Under the pieces are notes generated by a model. It worked only from the letters and a program-made list of their open reading frames with translations. It made no database searches and was not told the origin of the DNA. Shown in pieces: positions 1-8,295 of a stretch of 64,000 nucleotides of DNA (the stretch's first letter is position 1; each line of letters begins with the position of its first letter). The DNA lies in NCBI GenBank assembly GCA_052388455.1, contig JBQTIA010000092.1, positions 11,558 through 75,557 on the forward strand. Reading direction: 5' to 3'. Source of the DNA: CAZSNH01 sp052388455 (GTDB lineage Bacteria; Pseudomonadota; Alphaproteobacteria; Rhizobiales; Hyphomicrobiaceae). A program made the translations under genes and the position numbers.

Positions 1-544
1 AGCGGAACGCCGGATGCGGCCGGATCACCTTCGACTGGTCGAGCAGCGTCAGCTTGCCCGAGACTTCGAGCACTCGCTGGATGACGAACATCACGTCCGG
101 CCGGCCGGCGTCGTACTCGTCGAACACAAGCGCGGTGTTGGATTGCAGCGCGTAGGGAAGGATTCCCTCGCGGAACTCGGTGATCTGCTTGCCGTCCTTC
201 AGAACGATCGCATCCTTGCCGACGAGGTCGATGCGCGAGATGTGGCTATCGAGATTGATGCGGATGCACGGCCAATTGAGCCGCGCCGCCACCTGCTCGA
301 TGTGGGTCGATTTGCCGGTGCCGTGGTAGCCCTGCACCATTACGCGGCGGTTGTGCTTGAAGCCGGCCAGGATGGCGAGCGTCACCTCGCGGTTGAACAG
401 ATAGTCCGAGTCCAGATCGGGCACGTGCTCATCGGACTTCGAATACGCCGGGACTTCGAGATCGCTGTCGATACCGAACACCTGGCGCACCGACACCTTC
501 ATGTCGGGCAGGGCAGGCGAACCAGCCTGAGCTTGGGCGTTCAT
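1..544 (-). CDS. cobS: Cobaltochelatase subunit CobS, 5' part (runs off the left edge)
   Basis: CobS is the AAA+ ATPase subunit of the aerobic CobN-CobS-CobT cobaltochelatase, which inserts Co2+ into hydrogenobyrinic acid a,c-diamide during cobalamin synthesis. About 181 N-terminal residues are visible. They hold the typical CobS N-terminal segment, then a Walker A motif GYHGTGKST at about residues 72-80 and a Walker B-like stretch ALVFDEYDAGRPDV. The ATG at 542-544 opens with MNAQAQAGSP. The C-terminal half and any cobT partner lie outside the window. The J-domain gene is just upstream on the same strand, an arrangement common in Hyphomicrobiales. The family call rests on a long, clear match. 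Confidence 0.93.
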   Translation of the reverse strand, partial: MNAQAQAGSPALPDMKVSVRQVFGIDSDLEVPAYSKSDEHVPDLDSDYLFNREVTLAILAGFKHNRRVMVQGYHGTGKSTHIEQVAARLNWPCIRINLDSHISRIDLVGKDAIVLKDGKQITEFREGILPYALQSNTALVFDEYDAGRPDVMFVIQRVLEVSGKLTLLDQSKVIRPHPAFR

Positions 545-654
545 GTCGTGGCGTTCCAAAGCTGGTCCGCGGCCCGAGGAGGCCGGCGAAAGGTTGTCCC
601 CTCGCTGCTCGACGTCTGTCGACGCCGTCGAGGATCATCGGTGAAGCCGGAAAA

Positions 655-1293
655 TTAGACCAGGCCCGCCTGCTTCAGATGGTTATAGGCGTGGATGATG
701 TCGCGCAACCGCTCCTCGGAGCGGTTGTCCCCGCCGTTGGCATCCGGATGATGCAGCTTGACCAGTTCCTTGAAGCGCGACTTGATTTCTTCCCGCGCGG
801 CTGTCTCATCCAGATTGAGGGCTTCCAGCGCTTTCCTCTCCATCGGACGCAGCTGGCGGCGGCTCTCGGCCGGCTCTTCGCGCGCCTTCTTCGCCCGCCA
901 GGCGAAAAACCCGTGCGGATCGCTGCCGACGCCGGCCGTCTGCTTGGCATTGGCAGCGTTGGTCGCCCCGGTGCTGGTGCCGTGCGCCCAGGAATTGGCA
1001 CCCATCTTCCAGGTCGGACGGTGGCCGGTGAGGGCGTCCTTCTGGAAGTCCAGAACCTCGCTGTCGGACATGCCGTCGAAATAGTTATAGGAGTGATTGT
1101 ACTGGCGGATGTGATCCACACAGAACATGAAAAACTCCCCGTCGTGCCCGCGGCCGCGCGGGGCGCGATGCGGCGCCGGCTTCCCACACCCTTTCCACTG
1201 GCAGGGTGGATGGCGCTGGTCGGATTCCCCCGCCGTCGCGGCCCGTTTGGTGCCGGCGCGGATGGAATCGAAGTATTTCGAGTTCAGTTTCAT
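655..1293 (-). CDS. J-domain (DnaJ-like) protein with N-terminal Cys/His cluster
   Basis: This 212-residue protein carries a J domain at its C-terminus, with the HPD signature at residues 182-184 (HPDANGG), so it should stimulate the ATPase of an Hsp70 (DnaK). The N-terminal half is not a DnaJ domain. It has C31, C36, C58 and H61, spaced like a small zinc site, followed by a YNYFDGMSDSEV segment. I chose the ATG at 1293 because the protein then begins MKLNSKYFDS; an in-frame start 16 codons upstream looks less likely. It lies 110 bases upstream of cobS on the same strand and may be co-transcribed with it. The client protein is unknown; a link to CobS assembly is only suggested by position. 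Confidence 0.85.
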   Translation of the reverse strand: MKLNSKYFDSIRAGTKRAATAGESDQRHPPCQWKGCGKPAPHRAPRGRGHDGEFFMFCVDHIRQYNHSYNYFDGMSDSEVLDFQKDALTGHRPTWKMGANSWAHGTSTGATNAANAKQTAGVGSDPHGFFAWRAKKAREEPAESRRQLRPMERKALEALNLDETAAREEIKSRFKELVKLHHPDANGGDNRSEERLRDIIHAYNHLKQAGLV

Positions 1294-1429
1294 GGTGGCG
1301 TGAGTATGATCCCTGCCGAACCGACCGACAACCCTCGACATGACGGCAAAGGGCCTCAGTCGCGGCGTCCGTCACCCCCTGGCCACAGACGCACACCACT
1401 ATGTCCCGGCGATCATTAGGAGTTGCTGA

Positions 1430-1705
1430 ATGACGGCCGACGAGCGCATCCGCAGCAAGCTCATGCTGGCGCTGGAGCCGACCCGCCTCGATATCGTGAA
1501 CGAGAGTGAATTGCATGCCGGTCATCGCAATTCTCCCGGCACCGGGGAGAGCCATTACCGCGTGCTGGTCGTGTCGCCGCTGTTCGCCGGCCTCTCGCGC
1601 GTGGCCCGCCACCGCCTGGTCAACGAAACCCTCGCGGAGGAACTGGCCGGCAAAGTCCACGCCCTTGCGCTGGCCACCTACGCGCCTGGAGAAACCATTC
1701 GATAG
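1430..1705 (+). CDS. bolA: BolA family protein
   Basis: A 91-residue BolA-like protein. It shows the family core HYRVLVVSPLFAGLSRVARH followed by RLVNETLAEEL, which gives the beta-strand/helix surface with the conserved F-x-G-x-S-x-V-x-R-H pattern at about residues 52-61. BolA proteins pair with monothiol glutaredoxins to bind a [2Fe-2S] cluster and act in iron-sulfur traffic and stress morphology. It is transcribed away from the J-domain gene, with a 136-base divergent promoter region between them. The length is typical for the family. No glutaredoxin gene is adjacent. Confidence 0.9.
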   Translation: MTADERIRSKLMLALEPTRLDIVNESELHAGHRNSPGTGESHYRVLVVSPLFAGLSRVARHRLVNETLAEELAGKVHALALATYAPGETIR

Positions 1706-1759
1706 CGAGCGACGTGCGCCGCGCTGGTGCGAACCAGTCGCGGCGCGTTGCGGCGCAGG

Positions 1760-2047
1760 TTACCAGCGAGGTCCATAGCAGCGCCGCACGAGATCACAGT
1801 GGCGATAGCCCCAGCGGTCCCACCAGCAGTAACGCTCGAAGTGGCAACGGCGCGGATACCATGGCCCGCGCCAGTGACGGCCGCGATGCCAGCGTCTGTT
1901 GTGGACCAGTTCCACCGATCCGGCCTGCGCAGTTTTCAGATATTCGCCGGTCAGCTGGCCGGCGGCCGGCGCGGCCGGCGCCGAGGTCGCAGCGAAGGCA
2001 AGAGCCGCTGTCACGCTGAGCAGAGCAAGCGGCACAGTGCGTGTCAT
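1760..2047 (-). CDS. Small secreted Arg/Trp/Cys-rich protein
   Basis: 95 residues starting at the ATG at 2045-2047, preceded by an AGGGAGAAA ribosome-binding site. The N-terminus is a clear signal peptide (MTRTVPLALLSVTAALAFAA, then an Ala/Pro-rich cleavage area). The mature part is very basic and aromatic, with repeated R-W, H-R and four Cys (for example ERYCWWDRWGYRHCD), as in many short periplasmic or envelope proteins of rhizobia. No enzymatic domain is recognisable. It converges with bolA and is a single gene. Secretion is well supported; function is unknown. Confidence 0.6.
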   Translation of the reverse strand: MTRTVPLALLSVTAALAFAATSAPAAPAAGQLTGEYLKTAQAGSVELVHNRRWHRGRHWRGPWYPRRCHFERYCWWDRWGYRHCDLVRRCYGPRW

Positions 2048-2251
2048 GACCGTTTCTCCCTGTGTCCAGTGCAACGCGGCCCACCTTCTGTCGGGCGGGC
2101 GCGGCGTGCAAATTGTTCGAGGCGTGATTGCGGCAGAGTTGCAGCACGCCGATGAACCGGCGATGAATGACGGACGGTGCGATTCCGTCGCCATTGCGAG
2201 ACATCGATCGGTGATACGTCTGTGAACACTCCGCTTCGACGGTCGCGACGC

Positions 2252-2446
2252 TCAGGCCGCCGAACGCCGATTGAGCAATCGCCGAGCCCAGTCGCGAAAC
2301 GCGACGTCGGAGACGACCGCTCCTGTGCAATCCCGGGTGACCAGAGGTGCGGTGGAGGGTGCAGGCGCGCGTGAGGCGATAGACCCCGTAGCGATCTCGA
2401 AACCGACCAGGATGATCACCGCGCACCCCAGGATGGCGTTAAACAT
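2252..2446 (-). CDS. Possible small single-pass membrane protein
   Basis: From the ATG at 2446 this frame gives 64 residues with one hydrophobic helix (AILGCAVIILVGFEIATG, about residues 4-21) and a basic end. The same frame stays coding-like upstream (DADAATAAENHARLLARGEL) but lacks a good start there. The best ribosome-binding site and ATG nearby (GAGGGAAATCCACCC before the ATG at 2562) are in another frame, which reads MTATLIASHREPS and then stops without a membrane helix. A one-base shift between the two would make a sensible protein of about 100 residues. Either the gene is frameshifted or the start is internal. Confidence 0.4.
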   Translation of the reverse strand: MFNAILGCAVIILVGFEIATGSIASRAPAPSTAPLVTRDCTGAVVSDVAFRDWARRLLNRRSAA

Positions 2447-2754
2447 GCTGGCCGCAGCAAGCTCGCCCCGGGCCAACAATCGCGCGTGGTTTTCGGCAGC
2501 GGTCGCGGCATCGGCGTCGAAGGTTCCCTGTGACTTGCAATGAGCGTAGCGGTCATGGGTGGATTTCCCTCGTGTGGGACCGCCTCCCACATCTCTCCAT
2601 CCACAAAATCTCAAAGTCGGATGGGCCCCGCCATGGGCAGTAACGGGCGGGTTTTTCACAGCCCGGCACGCCTCGCCTTGCCGCAGCCGCAGCAATGCGG
2701 GATTGTGAGGTCTTGTACGGTTGGCGCGTTTCGGCCGGCACTCCGCAAAAGGAC

Positions 2755-3519
2755 ATGACGGGCGTGTCAGAACGCAAGAGCAGCAGCGACGACGGCGGCA
2801 GCATAGCGACGCTGGTGCGTGAGGCACTCGCGCGACGGCGCATGTCGCGCCAGCGGCTGGCCGACGAGGCCCGCATCTCGATATCCACGCTGGAAAAAGC
2901 GCTTTCGGGCCGGCGCCCGTTCACGCTCGCGACCCTGGTCAGGATCGAGGAGGCGCTCGGCGTCGCTCTGCGGCCCGCCGCTGCACGGAGCGACAAGAGC
3001 CCGACGACCGCCAACGGCGTCGCACCGGACCACCTCGGAAACTACGCGCGCGCTGCGGTCCAGTGGATCGAGGGCGACTACCTTACGCTGCGCCCCTCGT
3101 TCGGCGAAAAGTCCGCGGTTTATGCTTATCGAACGGAAATCTACTGGGACGCCGCGGCCTCGACACTGGCTTTTCGCGAGTCGGAGCGCATCGATCGGGA
3201 TTTCACCCAGTTCGGCGCGGTGTCGGTGCCGCACCAGTCGGGACACATCTACCTCGTCACCAACCGGCACGGGCAGTACCGCCTCGTCATCGTCGCGCGG
3301 CCGACGATCACCGGAGAGATGCACGGCATCCTGACCACGCTGCAGGTTGGCCGCGGCGCGCAGCTGACACCGGTGGCGGCTCCGATCGTGCTCGTGCCGA
3401 TGGAGGCCGACACGCCGCTCGCGTTCGGCCGCATCGCTGCGGGCCACACCGCCTTTGCGAAATACCGCGCCCTTCTGCGGCGCACGCTCGACGACAGCTT
3501 CGCCAGCCTCGTCTATTGA
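2755..3519 (+). CDS. XRE-family transcriptional regulator with large C-terminal domain
   Basis: 254 residues. Residues 15-75 form a helix-turn-helix of the Cro/XRE type (ATLVREALARRRMSRQRLAD, then ISISTLEKALSGRRPFTLAT). The rest (about 95-254) is a mixed alpha/beta domain without a named match, including WIEGDYLTLRPSF and GHIYLVTNRHGQYRLVIVAR, which could be a sensory or protein-contact domain. I chose the ATG at 2755 because AAAAGG stands just before it; in-frame starts upstream are possible. It is a single gene that converges with the SDR gene. DNA binding is well supported; target and ligand are unknown. Confidence 0.8.
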   Translation: MTGVSERKSSSDDGGSIATLVREALARRRMSRQRLADEARISISTLEKALSGRRPFTLATLVRIEEALGVALRPAAARSDKSPTTANGVAPDHLGNYARAAVQWIEGDYLTLRPSFGEKSAVYAYRTEIYWDAAASTLAFRESERIDRDFTQFGAVSVPHQSGHIYLVTNRHGQYRLVIVARPTITGEMHGILTTLQVGRGAQLTPVAAPIVLVPMEADTPLAFGRIAAGHTAFAKYRALLRRTLDDSFASLVY

Positions 3520-3527
3520 CCCCAAGC

Positions 3528-4292
3528 TCAGCCGCGGCCGATGTAGGGCATCCTGGTCGCCATCAGCGTCATGAACTGCACGTTGGCGTCGAGCGGCAGA
3601 TTGGCCATGTAGAGCACAGCGCGTGCCACATGCTCGACCTCGAAACGCGGCTCGACGAGGCGGGTCCCGTTCGGCTGCAGAGAGCCAGGCCCGGTCACCA
3701 TCGGCAGCGTCAGGTCAGTCTCTGCGTTGCCGATGTCGATCTGCGAGCAGGCGATGTCGTGGGCGCGGCCGTCGAGCGCGATGGATTTGGTCAGCCCGGT
3801 CATGGCGTGCTTGGAGGCCGTGTAGGCGACCGCGTTCGGCCGCGGGGCATGGGCGGAGATCGAGCCGTTGTTGATGATGCGTCCGCCGCGCGGCGTCTGC
3901 GACTTCATCAGTCGGATGGCGCCCTGTGCGCAGAGAAAGGCTCCCGTCACGTTGACGTCAATCACCTGCTGCCACTGCTCCAGCGCCAGATCCTCGATCG
4001 GCACCGGTGGCGTGAAGGTGCCCGCGTTGTTGAACAGCACGTCGAGGCGGCCGAAGGCGTCCTTGGTGCGGGCGAACAGCGTGTTGACGGCGACGGGATC
4101 GGCGACGTTGCCCGCGACGGCGAGCATCCTGCCGCGATCGGGCACACCCGCAACCGCCGTCTTTTCGAGCTCGGGCTTGCGTCTCCCCGTCAGCACGCAG
4201 TCGTAGCCGTCCGCTTGCAGGGCCAGTGCAACCGCCCTCCCGATGCCGCTGCCAGCACCTGTGATCAGGGCGACGCGTGAAGGGGTGCTCAT
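3528..4292 (-). CDS. Short-chain dehydrogenase/reductase (SDR)
   Basis: 254 residues with the classical SDR plan: cofactor loop TGAGSGIG at 11-18, NNAG at 88-91, a serine at 144-146 and the catalytic Y157-x3-K161. Arginines after strand two (TGRRKP) favour NADP(H). The substrate cannot be read. The ATG at 4290-4292 overlaps the stop codon of the upstream DUF4166 gene by four bases (ATGA type), so the two genes are translationally coupled and probably act on related compounds. The open frame continues far upstream through the neighbouring gene, but only the part from MSTPSRVALI is SDR-like. Confidence 0.88.
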   Translation of the reverse strand: MSTPSRVALITGAGSGIGRAVALALQADGYDCVLTGRRKPELEKTAVAGVPDRGRMLAVAGNVADPVAVNTLFARTKDAFGRLDVLFNNAGTFTPPVPIEDLALEQWQQVIDVNVTGAFLCAQGAIRLMKSQTPRGGRIINNGSISAHAPRPNAVAYTASKHAMTGLTKSIALDGRAHDIACSQIDIGNAETDLTLPMVTGPGSLQPNGTRLVEPRFEVEHVARAVLYMANLPLDANVQFMTLMATRMPYIGRG

Positions 4293-5980
4293 GGCAACGG
4301 ACTCGCTGTATGGGAGGGATGTATCGTAGCATCGCCCTCCGCCACCAGCCATCCGGAATAGCGGACCAGCAGCCCGGCCCGCAGCGGCAGGTGGGCTTCG
4401 ACGTCGAAATGATAGCGGCCGTCGCGCTCGCTTTCGAGGGTGCGGATGTCGGGATGCAGGACGCGAGGCACTGGCAATCCGAAAACCGAAAGACGTTCCA
4501 GGACGAGCCGCTGGCCGCCGGCATGGGCCTCGACGCGAAAGACGAAGCGCATCCCCTTCGTCGTTTCGATCAGCCGGCCGCCCTTGATGAACTGCCGGGT
4601 GCGAAACATGCTCGGGGCCGGTTCTCCACCAGCAAACCCGCGAACCCAGACCTCTCCATCGCCCTCGGGACGAACGGCGTAGACGAAGCCCGGCTGTGGG
4701 CCTGCCGTTTCGCGCGGAAACGGCATCAGCCACGTCGCCAGCCGGGCCGCCGGCGAGCGCCCGTGCTCGACGCTCGCCTCCCCTCGCCAAAGCTCCGGAC
4801 GCAGCGTCTCGTGCAGGCGGCGGACCGCAGCCGGCAAATGGTCGAAGTCCGATCCGAGCAGGCGGCGGTAGAGAGGCAGCGGACCAGTCGAAATCCTGAG
4901 ATCGGTCACCTCGCTGAGCACCTCTTCCAGCGAGACCATCTCGAAGCACGGCGCCGCTCCGCGAAGGCTGCCGTCGCCGCGCGCGAGCCTTCGCGCCAGT
5001 ATCACGCACGCGAGCGTCGGCACGAAGAGCCCGTCGCCCGCGTCGGCGGCGAGCGACCACAGCACCGAATGCGGCCGGCCGTCCCGGCCCCGTCCGGCGA
5101 TGGCGATCCGCATCCCACCGCGATTGGAGCCCATGCCGGAGAACCGGCTTTTCAATCGGGTCAGGAAGGAAGCCATGCGCGACGGCTGGGCGATCAGCCC
5201 GATCCGTGCCGGCCAGGAGAGCAGCCACAAACCGATCTGGAACAGCCCAACCTCCAGCCCGGCGCGAAAATCGATGCGTTGAAGTGTGGGGTAGCGGGCC
5301 TGAAAGAGATCGAGATCCGGCACGTCGCAGTGGGCGGTCCAGCGGCGGCCAAGACCCGGGAAATGCAGACGGCTGAGACCCTGCCAGCCGTAGACCACGC
5401 GCGGCGCGGGACGGCCCGGCACGGAGATCGGCTGTCCGAGGTAGCTCAGCCCGGCCGCCGCCGTGGCGACGCCCGGCTCGAAACCGCTGCCGGGCGAAAT
5501 GGCAATCTCGATCTCTTCCACGTCGCGGAACTCGGGCGCGAAGTGAGCGACAACCGCCGACGAAACGCCGGGCACCGAGCTGGCCCCGGAGATGATAGCC
5601 ACGCCGGCGTCCTTCGCGTCGGCGTCGAGCGCCGCGATACCTGTGACGAAGCCGCGCGCGTCGGCGAGATCGACGTAATGGCAGCCGGCCGCGATGCAGG
5701 AGCGGGCGAGGCGATAGTCCTGACCCTGGAAAGGTCCCGAGGCGTTGACGACGACAGTGGGTGCGAGGGCGGCGAGGGCGGCGTCACCCACGCGTTCCGC
5801 ATCGATGACCGCGCTGTCGATCGTCGCCTTGGCGCCGAGCCGGAGCGAGGCCGAGTGGCGCGCGGCGCGCTCGCCGTCGCGTCCCGCGATGACGACCTCG
5901 ACGTCACTTTCCCGAGCCAAACGCTCGGCGACGCGCGACCCGAACGCCCCGTATCCGCCGACGATCACGATCCGAGGCAC
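4289..5980 (-). CDS. Saccharopine dehydrogenase-like NAD(P)-binding protein with C-terminal DUF4166-type domain
   Basis: 563 residues. An N-terminal Rossmann fold (VIVGGYGAFGSRVAERLA, glycine motif at 8-15) and the following VVVNASGPFQGQDYRLAR and HYVDLADARGFVTG segments match the saccharopine dehydrogenase-like family. Residues from about 390 to the end (SDFDHLPAAVRRLHE, later SVFGLPVPRVLHPD) match the DUF4166 type of domain usually found fused in this way. The protein is probably an oxidoreductase of unknown substrate. It is the first gene of a two-gene operon with the downstream SDR, with a four-base overlap. Family assignment is good; function is open. Confidence 0.8.
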   Translation of the reverse strand: MPRIVIVGGYGAFGSRVAERLARESDVEVVIAGRDGERAARHSASLRLGAKATIDSAVIDAERVGDAALAALAPTVVVNASGPFQGQDYRLARSCIAAGCHYVDLADARGFVTGIAALDADAKDAGVAIISGASSVPGVSSAVVAHFAPEFRDVEEIEIAISPGSGFEPGVATAAAGLSYLGQPISVPGRPAPRVVYGWQGLSRLHFPGLGRRWTAHCDVPDLDLFQARYPTLQRIDFRAGLEVGLFQIGLWLLSWPARIGLIAQPSRMASFLTRLKSRFSGMGSNRGGMRIAIAGRGRDGRPHSVLWSLAADAGDGLFVPTLACVILARRLARGDGSLRGAAPCFEMVSLEEVLSEVTDLRISTGPLPLYRRLLGSDFDHLPAAVRRLHETLRPELWRGEASVEHGRSPAARLATWLMPFPRETAGPQPGFVYAVRPEGDGEVWVRGFAGGEPAPSMFRTRQFIKGGRLIETTKGMRFVFRVEAHAGGQRLVLERLSVFGLPVPRVLHPDIRTLESERDGRYHFDVEAHLPLRAGLLVRYSGWLVAEGDATIHPSHTASPLP

Positions 5981-6016
5981 GTCGCATCTCCGCTGTTCGT
6001 CCCGCGGGGCGCCGGC

Positions 6017-6784
6017 CTACTTGTGGCCTTTCTTGCCGGCCGTCGACGACTTGGCAGGCGGCGCGCTGGCCGCCGCCGGGGTCGACGGCATCGCCTCGGC
6101 GGATGCGATCAGGATTTCCTGGGCTGGCACATCCCGGGGTACAGGAGCTGCCGGCTTCTTCGGTTCAGATCTGCCATGGCTGGCATCATGCTTTTCGCCG
6201 GGTGCGCCGCCCCCGTGACCACCGTTGCCGTTGGCAGGACTGTCATGACTCGAGGACTCGTGCCCGGCGATGCGGTCGGCCAGCGCCAGCAGCACGCTCG
6301 ACACGACGAAAACGACATGTATCAGCACCAGGAAATAGAGATCCCGGTCGGAGACCTTGTTCAGGGCCATGAACTGCTTGAGGAGCTGAATCGCCGAAAT
6401 GGCGACGATCGAGGAGAGCAGTTTCAGCTTGAGTGCGCTGAAGTCGATCGTTCCCATCCATGCCGGCCAGTCTCGATGGCCGGCGTGATCGATGCGGGAG
6501 ACGAAATTCTCGTAGCCCGAAAAGATGACGATGATCAGAAGGGAGCCGGTCAGCGCCATGTCGACCAGCGACAGCACGCCGACGATCACCTCCGGCTCGG
6601 TCATCGTGAAGGCGCCGACCACCAGATGCAGAAGTTCGACCATGAACTTGATCAGCAGGACGACGATCGAAATGGCCAACCCGAGATAGAAGGGCGCCAG
6701 CAGCCAGCGGCTGCCGAAGAGAACGGTCTCGATGAGCGTCTCCGTCGAGCGCGAGTATTTCAGCCAAAGCGAATCCTGCTGCAT
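6017..6784 (-). CDS. YqhA/UPF0114 family inner-membrane protein with long polar tail
   Basis: 255 residues. Four hydrophobic segments lie near 28-57, 66-92, 121-140 and 148-171, with the family-like stretches LIETVLFGSRWLLAPFYLGL and GSLLIIVIFSGYENFVSRID. The usual family length is about 165-180, so the last 80 residues are an extra tail rich in His, Ser, Gly, Pro and Ala, ending in a basic GKKGHK. The role of the YqhA family is not established. The gene stands alone, 36 bases downstream of the DUF4166 gene start and on the same strand. The tail is probably disordered and could bind metal. Confidence 0.82.
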   Translation of the reverse strand: MQQDSLWLKYSRSTETLIETVLFGSRWLLAPFYLGLAISIVVLLIKFMVELLHLVVGAFTMTEPEVIVGVLSLVDMALTGSLLIIVIFSGYENFVSRIDHAGHRDWPAWMGTIDFSALKLKLLSSIVAISAIQLLKQFMALNKVSDRDLYFLVLIHVVFVVSSVLLALADRIAGHESSSHDSPANGNGGHGGGAPGEKHDASHGRSEPKKPAAPVPRDVPAQEILIASAEAMPSTPAAASAPPAKSSTAGKKGHK

Positions 6785-6908
6785 GGATGGGTCCGATCTC
6801 CGATCGATGAGAAACGTCGTCTATGACACGCGTGAGAAAGGCGGGGCAAGCCGCGGCTCGGGATTTGGTTGTCCCGGTCGGCTGTGAGCAGGGCGCGGCG
6901 GATTACGG

Positions 6909-8096
6909 TTAGTTCCGGGAGGCGGTTTTCAGGCGCTTGCGACCGGATTGCGAGGCCGTGGCGACCCTGCGAGTGAGGGCTCGATCCTGGAGCGCCAGGA
7001 ACCTCCGGCAGCTCGCCAGACCCGGCGAGCAGCGGTAGCTGCGACCCTGCGACGACGACAGGCGCGGCTTGTTGAAGTTCTTGATGGCACTGACGTGGGC
7101 GCTGACGTGGCGGGCGACCGCCCCCAGGCTCGACACGGCGAGGTCGGCCGAAAGCCCGGACCCCGAGCGCGCGCCGATCAGCAGCCGCCGCATGATGTGT
7201 GCCGGCAGCGCGTCGTCCAGCCGGTCGAGCTGTGCGAGGACCGCCGCCGTCTCACGGCACACGCCGACCGGCCCCGTACGACCGCGCCCGTCGGCCGGCG
7301 CCGGGGCGATCTCATAGGCGTCGTTGCACACGCTGACCACTGGCGGCGTGCGGGTGCGCTCGAAGAGGTCGTAACCCTTCTGGAGGTTGCGCCAGAAGGG
7401 CACCCATTCGCTGTCCTTGTAGGCGGCGAAATTGTCCTCCGTCATGCGGAACGGAAACACATGCACGGGGATGTGCTCCTGCCCCCCGGCCATCGCGGCA
7501 AGTGTCAGCAGCCAGATTTCCGAGATCAGCGGACTGGTCATCGCAAAGCAGCCGATGGAGTTGCAGCCGCCGTGGATGAGGATGGCCGACCCCGTCCGCC
7601 CGAGCACCCGGTCGAGGGCGTTGGGATAGCCGAGATTCAGCGACCCGGGCCAGCGGCCGACGCGATGAAGTCGCTCCTCGTTGACCGTGTAGAAGCCCTC
7701 CGGCGCCTGCTTGTCGCCGCGCAGCAGCTTCGGCCCGAGCCCGCCCGACCAGTGGCAGATCGAGTAGGTTTCGAAGAGCGAGAACGTGCCATCCTTCAGG
7801 GCCCAGATTTCGAGCTCCGAGGACGCTTTGAAAATGCGGATGAAAATCGGCGTCCCGGGAACCATTTCCTTGAGTGAAAGCCGGTTGACCAGGTCGTCGA
7901 CGTTCTCGGCCGGGGGAACAGGCACGCGGTCCACCGGTTCATTGGCGGCCGCGGGGAGCCGAGCGGCCGGCTGCGCGGTTGTGGCCTCCGCGGCGGCTAC
8001 CGGCTGCGCGAGTGGAACGAGTGCACACGCCATTGCTGCCGCGCAAAGCGCCGCACGACCCATCGGCAAACGTGCTCGCCACCCAACGATGACCAT
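6909..8096 (-). CDS. L,D-transpeptidase (YkuD domain), secreted
   Basis: 395 residues beginning MVIVGWRARL, with AGGAG five bases before the ATG. A signal peptide (about 1-36) is followed by a Pro/Ala-rich linker and a YkuD catalytic domain at about 80-240. The active-site motif HGGCNSIGCFAM spans 175-186, with the nucleophile at C183. The SWSGGLGPKL-like and GDKQAPEGFY segments are those of the YafK branch. Such enzymes make 3-3 cross-links or attach proteins to peptidoglycan in the periplasm. Unlike its two neighbours it has a long basic C-terminal tail (about 290-395) of unknown use. It is the last of three related genes on this strand. Confidence 0.87.
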   Translation of the reverse strand: MVIVGWRARLPMGRAALCAAAMACALVPLAQPVAAAEATTAQPAARLPAAANEPVDRVPVPPAENVDDLVNRLSLKEMVPGTPIFIRIFKASSELEIWALKDGTFSLFETYSICHWSGGLGPKLLRGDKQAPEGFYTVNEERLHRVGRWPGSLNLGYPNALDRVLGRTGSAILIHGGCNSIGCFAMTSPLISEIWLLTLAAMAGGQEHIPVHVFPFRMTEDNFAAYKDSEWVPFWRNLQKGYDLFERTRTPPVVSVCNDAYEIAPAPADGRGRTGPVGVCRETAAVLAQLDRLDDALPAHIMRRLLIGARSGSGLSADLAVSSLGAVARHVSAHVSAIKNFNKPRLSSSQGRSYRCSPGLASCRRFLALQDRALTRRVATASQSGRKRLKTASRN

Positions 8097-8295
8097 TCAG
8101 CTCCTGATCTCAAACCGAGATTCGCCAGCCTCGCTGGCCGATGGGAGGAGAGCACACCTCCCTGGGCATTGAAACACCTATCTGCCGCACTGCGGCATCG
8201 GGTGTCGCAGCAACCCGGCGAATCGAGCCGGAATTTTCCTCCCGCCTCCCGAATTGAACTCAAGAAGATCAAATCGTTGCAATCGTTATATTTTA

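Noticed and set aside
545..654. Cobalamin riboswitch before cobS
   Set aside because: Only 110 bases lie between the J-domain gene and cobS, and no B12-box-like sequence was found.
4293..5228. N-terminal extension of the SDR through the DUF4166 gene
   Set aside because: The extension is only the antiphase reading of the upstream gene; the SDR fold begins exactly at MSTPSRV.
4277..6826. Long plus-strand open frame across the SDR, DUF4166 and YqhA genes
   Set aside because: The minus strand encodes three clear families there; the plus-strand reading has no domain and no start signal.
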